A stretch of DNA of 64,000 nt from Arctopsyche grandis (taxonomy: Eukaryota; Arthropoda; Insecta; Trichoptera; Hydropsychidae), in assembly GCF_051622035.1 (NCBI RefSeq), contig NC_135365.1, positions 22,463,501 to 22,527,500 on the forward strand. The letters are read 5' to 3'. The position numbers and the translations under genes were made by a program. Under the pieces are notes generated by a model. That model made no database searches. It was not told the origin of the DNA and worked only from the letters and a program-made list of their open reading frames with translations. Numbering within the stretch: the stretch's first letter is position 1; each line of letters opens with the position of its first letter. Of the stretch, positions 22,210 to 35,088 are shown one piece after another.

Positions 22210-22900
22210 TTCTATGTTCAAGTAGGAAAATCTACATCGAAACTACATATGGAGTTCCTCAGGGAAGCATTTTGGGACCGACACTATGTATGTATAATCT
22301 TCACACATGATCAACCACAACCTCTTGGCACGACCATAATAGCATTTAAAGATGATAAGGCAATTCTAGCATATCACGGTAGTTAAAAATGTCAAAAAGA
22401 ATTCTAAAAGACGTTACAGAAACATACAAATGTACTAAAAAATAAGGCATTGAAACTAATAAAGAAAAATAAACACACGTTTAATTTAAATAAGGGCATA
22501 CCACTGGATTTAAAAATTGTAAAAAATGTAAAAAAATACCGCAAATGAAGACAATAAAATACCGAGGTATACACTTGGACAAAGGATTATCATGAAAACT
22601 ATATGTGATGATTTAAAGAAAGTTGTTGATAAAATACAGATGGGAAGTCTAGTTTCCAACACTCTAATAGGACACGGAACGTAAAAAAGAAGAATTTGAC
22701 ATAAAGAAAAGACTGTTGAGCCATAAAATAGTGCAAAATAGTAGAAAGATTACGCATAATATAATGAAATGTTTGATCACAGGACTGTGATCCTCAAAGA
22801 CAATAAAAAGATCCAACTCTCGTAAGTGAGGACGCTGATCTGAGGAAGGGGATTATATAGAATATAGTTTAATATTAAAGGTGGGTTCCACGAACATTGA
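22210..22900 (+). pseudogene. Decayed Jockey-type LINE reverse transcriptase fragment
   Basis: Conceptual translation, with stops and frame changes, gives SFYVQVG, YGVPQGSILGPTL, IAFKDDKAILAYH (the FADD catalytic box with Ala and one Asp altered) and, further on, YRGIHLDKGLSW. These are reverse transcriptase motifs in the expected order and spacing for a Jockey-type LINE. The remainder to about 22900 is too decayed to place. The fragment is inactive. Confidence 0.7.
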
Positions 22901-23351
22901 TGATCTGGTAGGTGTTGATTCTTCAAGGAATAAAAGGTGCCTAGACATGATTAACTGAGCAGGAAGTTTTACAGTAAATGTGGCAATTCAGTCTTTGCAT
23001 GTATTTAAAACATTGCCTACAAATGGTACTATTAAACTAGTGCCTATTATCACCATTTTCGTTCTTTAGATTTTTCGTATGCAAGTATGTATATAAATTA
23101 AGGCAGGTTTCCTAGACAAAACAATAGGTCTGAGCCCTGAGGGGTAGCATTTTTTCATTTTTAAATAAATCTTACCGTTATGACAGTTGCGCTAAGGTAG
23201 ATAAACGACCCGCAGATATTCGAGGACGAAAAATTGAAAGACGCTCATAAATTTCGATTATTTCAGACGAGCGTAATCCTGAAAAATTGCCATATTTCGC
23301 ATAGAAATCAACGAAGAAAATAGACCTTTCTGTCGGAAAGAATGAAAGCTG

Positions 23352-23416
<65 letters not shown>

Positions 23417-25315
23417 CGTTATATTGGACGTATCCGGCGAAAATATAATAAGGACGAACTATCCTAAAGATAGATATTTTTTATTCCTCGGGAACAAACT
23501 TCGACATTTATAACACCGTGAAAAGGGGTATTTATTGATCAGAGCTCGTATATTAAAGTGAATACGCTCTGAAAAGAAATCTAGAGTCTGGAGCAGGGGG
23601 GGGGGGAGAACAGTGTGAAAGAAAAAATAGATAGTAGGAGATTCAATAAAGCGATTCCTAATCCCTGACCTCACATAGGACAAGATCGAGCGTCCTATTT
23701 AACCCGCTGAAATTCGACAAAGTGTACGCTCCATTTATGTAATACAAAATTTCGTTGTCGTGCTACAAAGGATTGACCTTACTTTACGTAACCAGTAGAA
23801 GTTACAACAAACTGTCATTCGATATTTTAAAAAAAATACTATCTAGATATACATACAATGTACATAAATAACAATTAGTATACTAAAACTTACAAATATT
23901 CTAAACTTTTTATACCATCGTGGGTATCAGAAATCAGCCACTGATGGTTTATGTATATTCACATTGACTTTTAAAAATATGTAAATATACAATTTAAATG
24001 TGTATGTAAATAGTAATTATAACCACAATAACAAATTTATAAATAAAATATAAAAAACTGTAATTAATCAATTATACACGAAATTTTTTAGATGCATATC
24101 AAATATTCATATTAATATACATACATTATAATTAAAAATATAAAACAGTAATTAATTCCAGCACTCGAATACACTCCCACTATCTAAATCAGTATGGGTC
24201 CTTTGAGTGCAGTGATAAAAGGATTTGATTTAATTGAGTTGTTAATGCAGTTTTTTTTCTTATTTTCATATTCTATCAGTGCACTAGACTTTATCAGTAT
24301 CAGTCACTGACTTTTCAAAATAATGTATTTTTATTTTTTGCAATGAAATGTACAAAAGTTTTTGTTTTGATTTCAAACCACGTATAAATTCCTTTCTAAA
24401 ACCATCCATTGCAATGTCGACGTGCAAAACACTTGTAGAATATTAAAACTATAATTTACAATTAAATGACATTTTACTGGAGTAAAATACAAAAAAAAAA
24501 AATCATTTTCATGTTCAGCCGTTTGACTTATTGCAAGATTAAAATCGCTATCCTGCACAATTAGATTATAAATATTAATCATCTTCCTAATCAAGGACGC
24601 AACAAATTACTATAAATTTTGGTTGTTTTGCCAATATGATCATAAAATTGAAATTGTCCAAATAATTCTTGCCCGGCAGAAGATTTTTAGATTTTTTTTA
24701 TATAATAAAGGAGATCAAGCAATTTGTTGCAGAAACCAATGAATTTATCGTCCATTTTAACGACAAGCAAATTATCTCTCAACTGATAAGGTTTTGATTC
24801 ACAGCACAATACAATCGGTCATATGATCCGACCAAACCTAATTCATAGCTAGACATAAATGCTTTTAACAAAACATTTTTAGTTTATCTATATATGTACA
24901 TATGCAGTAACAATAGATGAAGTTTAGTGATCATGTAAAACTTCGACTTTAAGATTCTGACTGATTTTTTTTATTAAATAATAAATTTTTCGACTTTTTT
25001 CTTTAAGTCAATGCCTTTCCGAAATTGCATTCAACAAAAAAAAATCGACCAAAAATTATCAGAAACGAAGTCAAATAACATATCCTTAGATAAATTGCTT
25101 GGCGAGTAATCTCCTTAAAGATCCTAAATGTTATATATATAATCAACATAATTAACAGGCATTCGCCATCCACTTCTGGATTCAACCAGCGTTTCAGACT
25201 TTCCATTCTTCTCTGTTTTGGCCAACTCTCATCCATCTCATGTCACACATTTTCCTGATTTAATCCACCCATCTCCCTTTTGGCCTTCCTTGCATCCATT
25301 TACATCCCCTCTGGT
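22901..25315. other. No gene recognised; contains (TG)n and homopolymer runs
   Basis: AT-rich unique DNA. Bases 23354-23415 are a (TG)31 microsatellite and 23598-23607 a G run. Short minus-strand open frames occur near 23.5, 24.4 and 25.0 kb with no recognisable domains. Confidence 0.45.
23354..23415. repeat. (TG)n microsatellite
   Basis: An uninterrupted run of about 31 TG dinucleotides that can adopt Z-DNA. Confidence 0.95.
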
Positions 25316-25412
25316 AAGGTCTAGCCAGCAGAAATCAATGGGATTTGAACACGTGACCACATTGTTCAAAGCATTATATATATGTATGTTAACCACTAGT
25401 CTATTCTGCTGG
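25316..25412 (-). mobile_element. SINE family A, head fragment only
   Basis: Only the tRNA-like head is present on the minus strand (AGCAGAATAGACTAGTGGTTAACA through GTTCAAATCCCATTGA). The SINE body is missing, which suggests truncation or a different 3' partner. Confidence 0.65.
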
Positions 25413-26712
25413 TTAATCAACTACCCTTGTCATACGTCTTACCCACATAGACCGTTTTCCATACTTCTTTGAGTGCATTGGACTTTATACAGCATTTATA
25501 CGTCAATATTACTGGTAGGCCACAAATACCGGGCGTTGTTCGACACCAAATGAAACCCAAAAAATACATTAAACATGATTATGCAATCATACGAATCGCA
25601 CTGCGAATAAGTGGGGTGATGGGTGGAGGGATGATTACGCGCACATTTCGCGGCAATAAAAGTCGAAGACGAAATTTTGCCAAATGGCAATTCCGTCGAA
25701 CGAATTCCGACCGCTTTTTGCTCTAAGAGTATAGGATTTTTTCGCCGGTCCATTTTTCTCGGTCGCAGCGGGTCTGGTCGCGTATAAATAAGGGTTGCGT
25801 CCCGTCACGGGGTTGGGTCGGGTGTGCGAAGGCTTTAGCGGCGATTTAGACTCCCGAACCCTAACCCTCAGTAGTTTTTATGCGAGCGGGCTAGGCTTAC
25901 CGAGGGATTGTTCGCCCCGGACCCACACTCAACCCACCCAACCCACCCACCCACCGGTTCCAATTAAACTGATCCCAATTTTATGCGAGGTTCACCACCG
26001 AGATTACTAATATTTCGCGCTACTTTGCCGTATTAAATAACCCCGAGGATACGTCCTCTCTCCCTTGCTAGGGAAATTTTTAATCAACGGTCGAATCGGC
26101 CCAATTTAATATGTACATACATATATTAGAATTTACTGAGATAATATGTGCATATATGTACATATTTACACCTTAAGCTAATTATCGAATTGAGGAGATC
26201 GCCATCACATAACTAATAATCTCCGAGCCACAAAAATATTTAACAGAGCGGAGACTATTCAATTTAATACTAAATTCGAACCACTAAAATCGAATATGAC
26301 AATGATTTTTGTTGATTTCTTCTTACTAGTGAGATATGAGCGTTTGAAAAAATGGACAATTTTTACAAATTTTTGGATTTTGCAGTCTATAATTCAAAAT
26401 CTAGTATTGCTGTGCCAAAAATGAATACGATAATTAATAATCAGATGCATTTTCTATTGATTGTGATTTTTATTGCTTTAAAATACGTATAATTTATTAT
26501 CTGGCAAATTTTAAAAGTCAAAAATTCATCTCGCTCTTGCATCATACATACGGTGAGCAATAGCAGCATTTTTTAAATCAATTTACAATAATTTCCCGCT
26601 CTAATTAGTACGTTTACACGATAAAAATGATTGAGATTGAAAACCAACCCTTGAAAATATATTGAAATATAGAACTGGTCCAATAAATGCATGATAGCAC
26701 GATTAAAGAGTG

Positions 26713-26714
<2 letters not shown>
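25413..26714. promoter_or_regulatory. Less AT-rich island with possible TATA promoter
   Basis: Unique DNA, locally GC-rich from 25740 to 26060. A TATAAATA at 25783-25790 is followed by a C/G-rich stretch and ACCCACCC repeats (25920-25955). It could be a promoter or 5' exon of an unrecognised gene on the plus strand. No coding sequence with a recognisable domain follows. Confidence 0.25.

Positions 26715-26786
<72 letters not shown>
26715..26786. repeat. (AT)n microsatellite
   Basis: A run of about 35 AT dinucleotides, followed by a short ATGTATATATGTAC degenerate tail. Confidence 0.95.
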
Positions 26787-26794
<8 letters not shown>

Positions 26795-28936
26795 GTACAT
26801 ATATGACTTTTAAAATTCGCTAGATAATTAATTAAATACGTATTTAAAAGCAATAAAAAGTCACAATCAATAGAAAAACATCCAACTATTGATTACTACA
26901 TATTACTCACTTTTGGCACAGCAATTCTAAATTTTGAATTAAAGCTGAAAAAGCCAAAAATATCTCACAAGCAAGAAAAAATCAACAAAAATCACTATTA
27001 TATTCGAATTAAGCGGGTCAAATTTAGTATTAAATTGAATATTCTCCGGTAAGTAAAAAACATGATTTTTAAGTTGAATCGACAATAAAACTCAATTCAA
27101 CAAACCCTACTGGCAATTAGACTTGTAATTTATAATTTTCAAACTCACTGATTAAAGAAAAATCGTAAGTGCTAAAAAATATAATACAAGTAACCAAAAA
27201 CACACACTACAGATCACTTAATTGAAAATTCATCGAACTAATTTATACATTGAATATGTCTAATTCGCACTTGAAATGCGTCAAAGTAACAAATCGTATA
27301 TCGCTCTGAAAATTGTTTACAAAGCACTTTCAGCTTACGAAGGTCGAATCCAAGCACACAAACACACACGACAACACACGTCCTTCGCAGCATCGATTAT
27401 AGTGATTTTCAGAGACAATTTAGACATATCTTAGATCTAAAACGATTCCCCGAAATCGATATCATCAACCTTTGATTGGGCCCTAACGATAAGGAGTACT
27501 TCTGGGTCGCCCCAAGACATTGTCACAGACAGTTTAATAAGAGACCAAACATACATACATATGACTCCAAATTGCCTCTAACTAAACGTCCAAATAACAC
27601 AAGAGAGAAATTATTACCTGACTTCGATAATAATTGAAACATACACACACGAGGGGATGGGTTAGGTTAAAGCGATTCGAAGGTCGAGGCCGTGGCAATG
27701 ACTGTGTCAAAACACCATTAAAATCATCAATAAATAACTACTAGGTACTCAAAAACACGTCAAAAATTTATTCATAGAATACTATCGATGGAAACGGACC
27801 GAACCATAACCGGCACGGTAATTATGCTCCTTATTCGGATTGAAAGGACGAGTATTCATCGGGATGAAAGTTGTGTGTTTCGTGTTTCGAGTTTCGAAAA
27901 ATAGGTCAAACAGTGGCTTGTGAGATGTTTGGGCGTTGTATCCTTGCAAAATTGAAAGGCAAACGAAACACCCACATTTTGCCGAAAATAAATCACGAGA
28001 TATCCAAGGCTGTATTGACGACACCGTTTTATTTGATCGGTAAATTATCGTATTGTCATTCTAGGATTTGAATATATTATACATACATATACATATATAC
28101 GCGGGGCTCTATTACAATACAATGCGAAAATATTACATATATTTTTTTCGAATATAATTTAACAATAGATAATTGATGGAAGTGTTGAAAAGGTCGGCTA
28201 CTATACGCCGATAGAGACATTAAAATGATTTACTAAAAAAAAATACAAAATCCATCCGAACACGCCATGGTATGTATTATAGTATATATTTATGTACATG
28301 ATTTCTATTAACTTAAAGTGTTTACTGAAAGAATTCTCTCATATGTATTTACAATGTGTGTAAAATTCGTTTAGAAAGGCGAATGTCTCCTAAGTTTTCG
28401 CTCGCTATAGATCAGCTGTTTGCAAAGTCTAAACTTCTACAGTACACGATCATTCATCCTCCAAGTCTTTTTAAAGGAATTGCCCTTTGGGACGAAAAGC
28501 TATATATCTACGAGCACTCTCCATCAATTACTGAAACATCATTCAAATTTAATTAAATTTCGTACATAACATTTATATATAAAACAACTACGTATATACA
28601 GATATTTATTTCAATTTATTTTTTTGTATAATTTCAAAAACATTATATAAAAATAAAACATATTGACAAGTGCACATCTTGGTGTTTTATGTTGATATTA
28701 TGAAAATGTTTTAGCTAGAATATGTGTAGAGAATTCTAAGTGTGATTTCATCCTGACCTAACCTTACCAAACTTAAAATTATTGTTTTATTTTAACAGCT
28801 AAGATAAGTCTGCTCTGAGACCTTAGATAAAATCTGACTTTGGGTTGACCTAATGATGTAACACTATCAAACAATGCTATGAATGAAAAATTCATACATA
28901 TAACAAAATACATTTACAATCATTGTCAGCTTTGGT
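26787..28936. other. No gene recognised
   Basis: AT-rich unique DNA, with a less AT-rich stretch at 27240-28070. Frames around 27782-28071 exist on both strands over the same bases, with no family motif. An open frame of 66 codons at 28356-28556 is also unrecognised. Confidence 0.4.
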
Positions 28937-29275
28937 TAAATGACTAACAAACAATATGGATTCCGTCCAATTCATTCTACAACTTCAAATCTACTTAACA
29001 TTCTTACGATGTCCCTTGATCAAATTATCCAAGCGAATGCTATATATACTGATTTTGAAAAAGCCTTTGATAAAGTGAATCACAAAATTTTACATCATTA
29101 ATTATTTAATTTTGGGTTTTCTAATAGTTTAATTCGTCTTTTCACCGACAACTTGACAGATCAAAATCAATTTGTTAAATATGGTCATTGCTCTTCTATT
29201 AATTATTCTACTTTATCTGGTGTGCCGCAAGGTTCTTATCTTGGACCATTGCTTTTTAACATATTTATCTCGTTT
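28937..29275 (+). pseudogene. LINE reverse transcriptase fragment (one stop)
   Basis: The translation reads NKQYGFRPIHSTTSNLL, IYTDFEKAFDKVNHKIL, a TAA stop at about 29098, then SGVPQGSYLGPLLFNIFIS. These are the conserved blocks (fingers, first catalytic Asp in D-F-x-K-A-F-D, and the VPQGS loop). The family is the same general type as the element at 35.1 kb but a different lineage. It is truncated at both ends, before the FADD box. Confidence 0.82.
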
Positions 29276-31312
29276 TCCGTCAAAAGGGCTTCTCAGACTG
29301 TATTCGTTGGAGGGGTTGTGGCCTCATATTGGGGGCTTTATGGGTCGAATTCATTGACCTTTACGCGGGATTAGTAATGATAAAGCAAAATTAGCATCAC
29401 TACAGTGATTACTAAAGAGCGGACCAACTTTGCGACGTTATTTGTTCATTGTTCGCCGTGAACCTTTTTTTGTGCTCTCTAGCTTTGTAGTTTGCCCTGT
29501 TTCCTGGAAAATATACCCAAAACGCCCTATTTCCTAGAAAAAGCACGCTTCCGGTCCTACTTCTAGTGATTAAATATCAGAAACACATCCATAGATCAGT
29601 ACATATGGACATACATATGTAATTACATTGCCAGAAGAACTGTTACTTTTGCATAATACATCGTGACAACCTCTCTTGAAGATTATTCGACGAATGTATG
29701 CTAACTTGCACAATTTACATATCCTTGACTTTTGATGATCTCAACGTTAACAAGACAAGACGTTTATGCAAATGATAAAATACATTTTGAAAATTCAAAA
29801 TAATAAAATACATTTGATCATCAAATATGCGCTGATTGCTGATTGAAGATGCTTCTTGATTTCTTCAGAGTTTCAATCCACCCATTAAACAAATAATTAT
29901 TTCACAGAATCATTCAACAAAACAATGAAATCACTTCTCCATTTCGATATACAACCTGCCTTAAAGCGAGTACAATGTCCCTGTATCGATTCTACATATA
30001 GATCATTGTTTGCCAGAGTGATCTACGCGTTTAGGTTTTGTCGCCAACGCGTTGAACTCCCCCGCATCATCACCCACAGCATCCAAAGTATGTACAACGC
30101 CACCGAGCACACCGAGCATTAGATACATTATTTAATTTATATTTACCGCATAATATAGTACACATGTCGAACCATTTATACGATTAGAATAATTGATAGG
30201 CGAGAAACGACAAGAGAAACAGAACGTACTTGAATATGCATATCCACAATTTTTTTTCTACAATTATTATATTTCACAGCGTTCACTTTAATAGTCTTAA
30301 TGGGTTTGTGATCTCTTTGCGATACACTTTATTGCTATTATATCGACACGGCAATATACATACATAAATAATTATCCGTCGGATTATAATATTTAAATCG
30401 AATCGGAGATATTATAAATACATCAAATCGAAACGAGGAGTAAACGTACTAATAGCTTTTGTGGGCGGATTGAGAAGTGCCGTAACGAAAAATCGTAATT
30501 ATTAGTTTACTTGCGGCGTGATTGTGATATATTTTTTCGCGTGCTAAATAATCGACATATTCCGATGTTTATTTTGCGAATTTTCTTATATGTACGAACG
30601 TATATTAGAAACGATGACGCAAAGCGTTGCATGGAATATTCGAATAACACATAAATTTTAAGCGATGACTGCACAATGATAATACATTGCAAAATTATAC
30701 AATTATGAAAATATGCATTGTCTAGGTGAAAATTATAACTTGAGCGTTACATAATGATTGAAATGTATCAATTTGTAATTAAAATTTTTAATCAATATTC
30801 ATTGAGTTTGAATTAATTTCAGATGCCAATAACCGTATAATTGAATACATACTTATTTCATCCATCGACAAAATAACAGCAAATTAAAAAGTTATAGTGC
30901 AGTTTTATTTTATAATTATTGTCAGAAATGAGTGAGATTTAGTTGATTTATGTATGTACATATATAGGATTTTTGATCTAAATATTATTCGACTTAAATT
31001 TTGACGAAATTGTGGCAGCGATCCTGAATCCGAATTCATTGCAAGGTTTTTATTAGTTTCACTTCATCAATTGGTCTGACAAACTACCTACACTTTTATG
31101 ATCGCTTTGAAACTTTGTCATTTTGCGAGGTTTGGCCATCGATAGAGATTTCAATTGAAGTCGATGGTGAAATATATTCGTAATAATTTATTTGACTTTC
31201 CGCCCCCCCCCCCACTCGTTTTGTTATATTTTTATTGTTTAAACGCCTATAACTTTATTTTTTCTCAAATGTCTTATAAAATTTGCATTATAGGCTCTAA
31301 TTATCTCTCATA
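29276..31312. other. No gene recognised
   Basis: Bases 29276-29570 are of moderate GC with CCCTGTTTCCTGGAAAAT/GCCCTATTTCCTAGAAAAA, two near-copies 25 bp apart. The rest is AT-rich unique DNA. A C run lies at 31203-31214. Confidence 0.4.
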
Positions 31313-31374
<62 letters not shown>

Positions 31375-31380
31375 TTTTTC
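31313..31380. repeat. (AT)n followed by T run
   Basis: An AT dinucleotide run to about 31357, directly joined to about 22 T residues. Confidence 0.93.
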
Positions 31381-32424
31381 CTTCACTAATAGGCTATTTC
31401 GAATAAGTGAGTTAATTTTAAATACAGGAAGATGCAAAGATAACGTATAAAAGTTGCTACAATTAATTAAAACGTTCAATATAAACGGACAGCAGCCACT
31501 TAAAACTACAGAAAGTACAATTAAAAAATTTCACTGCCGACTCTAATTATAAATTGAAAGCTTAATTGGACACGATTCAATACAATGCTCGATATAAAAG
31601 TACATGCATCCGAATAAAAAAAGCCCGAACGTCGATATCGGAAAAACGTTTAATGTGATTTCGAAGGTCCGGGACGAAATTGCCTCGTACGACGGTTACG
31701 GGAAAATTCCATTTTCCAATTTCCGATCGGTGAAAAGAATCGGCTTTCGAGATATTCGCGAGGATATCCGCGTGACGTTCTCCTCGAATAGGTAGAAAAG
31801 TAAGTACCCGCTGTTGTCGTTAAATATTGACGACTATGGAGTCGTAAAATTCGAATAAAATGGGGAGTATGAATATTCATTATATTGTCGATGGCTATCT
31901 ATAATACAGATAAATACACAATTGAGATGTCGTCTCCCAATTAAGTCGTTATATCGGATTTCGGAAACGTTGCGCTACTAAACTTTGATTAAATGGAATT
32001 AAAATATATCGGCTTAAAAGGTAAAAGGGTATACGAAAGGCTCGCTGTATTTGGAATAAAGATATATGTACGAATATCGCAAGGAATTATATACTTTAAC
32101 GGTTGAGTGTATTTATAAATAATCATGCTTTGTGAAAATATCTTAAAATATGAGACAATTTTTTAAATTAAAACTTCCACACGCACATTGAAGTATGCAT
32201 CTGAGATTGTTACGAATCGTTGTATCTTCACTCCTCTGGCTCTTTGATATATAATGAGATGCTAAAAAGACTCACCTCTCCACCTGATTGAAAATTACTT
32301 CACAAACCTGACTTGTTTCTTATATGGTCCTTATGGAGAATTTGCAAATGAAAGTTTAACTTCCATGGCGATACATACATGTATACATATGTATGTTTAA
32401 AAATACTTTAACGTATAGATTAGG
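31381..32424. other. No gene recognised; unique island 31.6-32.0 kb
   Basis: The plus-strand frame 31604-31795 (63 codons, with DIGKTFNVISKVRDEIASYDG) has balanced composition but no domain I know, and the minus strand is open as well. I leave it uncalled. Confidence 0.35.
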
Positions 32425-32717
32425 TGATTGGAGCTCGTCGACCAATGGTTTATTATCGCTGATCACCTGATCTCGCATTCGAGCCAAAAAGGTCTCGGCG
32501 TATGAATAAGCTGTACACAACAGCCAATAAGGTGTCGCGACCCATCGACCAATGATCTCTCCGTGTTGAGAATACACGCTGTGTATAAATATTCGGTGGA
32601 TCTATTCTGTGCTTCATTCGGAGCTAGATCGTCAACGGAAGAACAATAAACTACCTTTACTACATGGCTGCGTCTTTCACTCCGATCTCGGAAACCCTTC
32701 TACACGTCCACGCAACA
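32425..32717 (+). mobile_element. Solo LTR, type 2
   Basis: Contains a TATA-like GTATAAATATTCGG (about 32582), an AACAATAAAC polyadenylation-type signal (about 32643) and the end CCACGCAACA, which is shared with type 1 LTRs. The left half matches 12938-13109. No internal domain flanks it. Confidence 0.6.
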
Positions 32718-34526
32718 ATATTTTAATTATTTAATCAATACAAAAAAAAACTAAGATATTTATATTAATAAAGACTCACTGAGTATATATTTTGAAAGTG
32801 TGTTTGAAATACTTTCGAAGATAAATTAAAAAAAAAATGAATCCATAGTTCAATCTTAAGTGTCGATATTTTCTATCATCAGAAATATATATAATTAAAA
32901 AATTCAATATTTCAATTAAATATAAGATTGGATCGAAGGAATTTTTCAATAATTTAATCACACACACACAGACATCTGAATTTCGTAAACACTAGAAGCA
33001 AATTGAAAAACGCCAAATTTAGAACAGGTTCTACGACTTACATATTTCAACTCCAATCAATACACACATTTTAACGAGAAATTACAATCCTTATAAAGAC
33101 ATAGAGAGCTTTCGAGCTACTTGCCATTCTATCGGTAGAATACATCTTGATAGTGCCATCGAATTCAACCCCAGCTTCTTCTATTCCTAGACATACATAC
33201 GATATATACATATGTATGTACATATGTACCCTAAAACTATTTTCGATAAATCTAATTAATCTAAATGGAATATTGATATACAAATTATAAAATGTACACA
33301 TGTAGTTATGTATATTGTATGACGTGCGTCAGTCTCAACGTCGCTAATAAACTTTTGCCTAATTAATTGAAGAGCGGAATGGGGTTGGGAGACTCACTCT
33401 TGGTGTTTTTAGCTCGTTTAATGTGACACCAGCGACCGAAAATGGGTGTGCCACGTCCGTGATAAATGAACCCGCGAGCCGGAAGGGGTGGTCACCCCAC
33501 ACCCCGCCAAAACACCTGCGATGAATATTTGCGTTTGCGAAAATTAAACAGCTCACATCACGCCATACCGACATTTACCTTCAGGTCTTCCTCTGCGTTA
33601 GAAACGAGGTCAAACCAAGGTCAGTAACGGTCAAAAATCCTATAAAAAGAGAAGTACGATACTGTCCAACTTAAGTTGCTCATTGAAAGAGATTCTGCGG
33701 AAGAATTGCTAGCTACGAAATTTGTAGCAAAAGACGCTACATAAATCTCGACTTCTTTTCAGAGTATCTTTTACATATATAGGTACAACAAAGTGTGTAC
33801 TTTAATTCTCAACAGTCGAGTCCTGCTATAGTGAGTCACACATTTCACCTCTTGGTTCAATTTTATTCTTGGAGTGCCCCCGAAGCGTGACGGAAACTCA
33901 TGAGTCAATCGGCAAAAGGAAGTTCGCGGTAAGTACGCTGTCGTAACTTGCGAAAAAGAAACGAAAATGTCTTGGAGTACTTATGTATATACAAATTCAT
34001 GTCCACTCAAAGTGTCGAGTTTTGCGGTTTGAATATGAAGGCGATTACTTGAAGTGTGGGCTAAATTTGTATGAGATCAGAGTTAATAGAATAAACTATG
34101 TATGTACATACATATTATATATAGAACTATAATATATAGGCAAGATCCAATAAATAAGATTTAAATATTAAAACAGGAAACCACCGGAAAACAGCGAAAT
34201 GAAATAGCTTTCCATCTAAGATTTCATCAATTAATTACCCCACCAACCAAATGGTGGATTATTTTACATTTTTCCAATTCTTTTGAACTGTTCTATACAA
34301 TCTTCAGTATCAAAAGTTTCGACAACCAATCTTCACAAAGGATTTTTCAAAGCCCATTGACCTCGATTGAAAATAATTTATTCACAGTATGATGGGTAGA
34401 CGAAATTAGGAATATGTGTGGGGTGAGATAGATGAGAGTTCCGCAAAATTGAGACAAATCGAAGTATTTTGAAGAAGCCTTCACTCAGCAGTAGATATTC
34501 AGTAGCTGGATAGTGATTAAATAAAT
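32718..34526. other. No gene recognised; island at 33.3-33.7 kb
   Basis: Mostly unique AT-rich DNA. Bases 33330-33660 are less AT-rich (GGGGTGGTCACCCCACACCCCG is an imperfect inverted repeat at about 33484). No recognised coding sequence. Confidence 0.4.
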
Positions 34527-34880
34527 AGCCGGCAGTATGGCTCGGTGGTTGCGTTTATGCATAGCACTGAGAGGTTACCGGGTTCGACCCCGTGCTAATC
34601 TTTAGTGCTGCTGGTCAGACTTGGATATTTGTGACTTCAAGTCGATGGTTTTCTATTAGAGTTTGCCAATTTATTTGATTTCATTGCTGAAACGGCTCTT
34701 CATCAAATTGGCAAAACCATCCTACCAACTATGTCCCCAGTATTTGAATATGATTTCATATTTATAATCTATAAATTAATACATATACAAATACAAATAC
34801 AAGTTAAGTATCATAGGTGTCGCTCAGGGGCAATGGCAACCCGTAATGGCATTATGGTAAAATATAAATATAAATTTAAA
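34527..34880 (+). mobile_element. tRNA-derived SINE, family A (best preserved head)
   Basis: Clear polymerase III promoter: A box TGGCTCGGTGG near 34538 and B box GGGTTCGACCCC near 34580. The body has GAGTTTGCCAATTTATTTGATT. The 3' part is GTGTCGCTCAGGGGCAATGG, then GGTAAAATATAAATATAAAT. This 3' end type is shared with the copy at 50.2 kb. Confidence 0.82.
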
Positions 34881-35088
34881 ATCTGTACAGGATTTATTTT
34901 TGTTCCATTCATTGATTCATAGAACATGTCCCAAGCAGATTAAGTGGATCCACATTGGGGAATTTCTTCTCCTTTTTACTAACGAAGATTGAGCCAGAGT
35001 TCGAACGAAAAAATCAATCCGTCCAGGTACATATAATACATACATACATACATACAGTTTTTTCGGAGAAGTACAAAGATGCCCACGT

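Noticed and set aside
31604..31880. Overlapping frames on both strands in the 31.6-kb island
   Set aside because: Both strands are open over the same bases, with no motif; typical of chance in a less AT-rich stretch.
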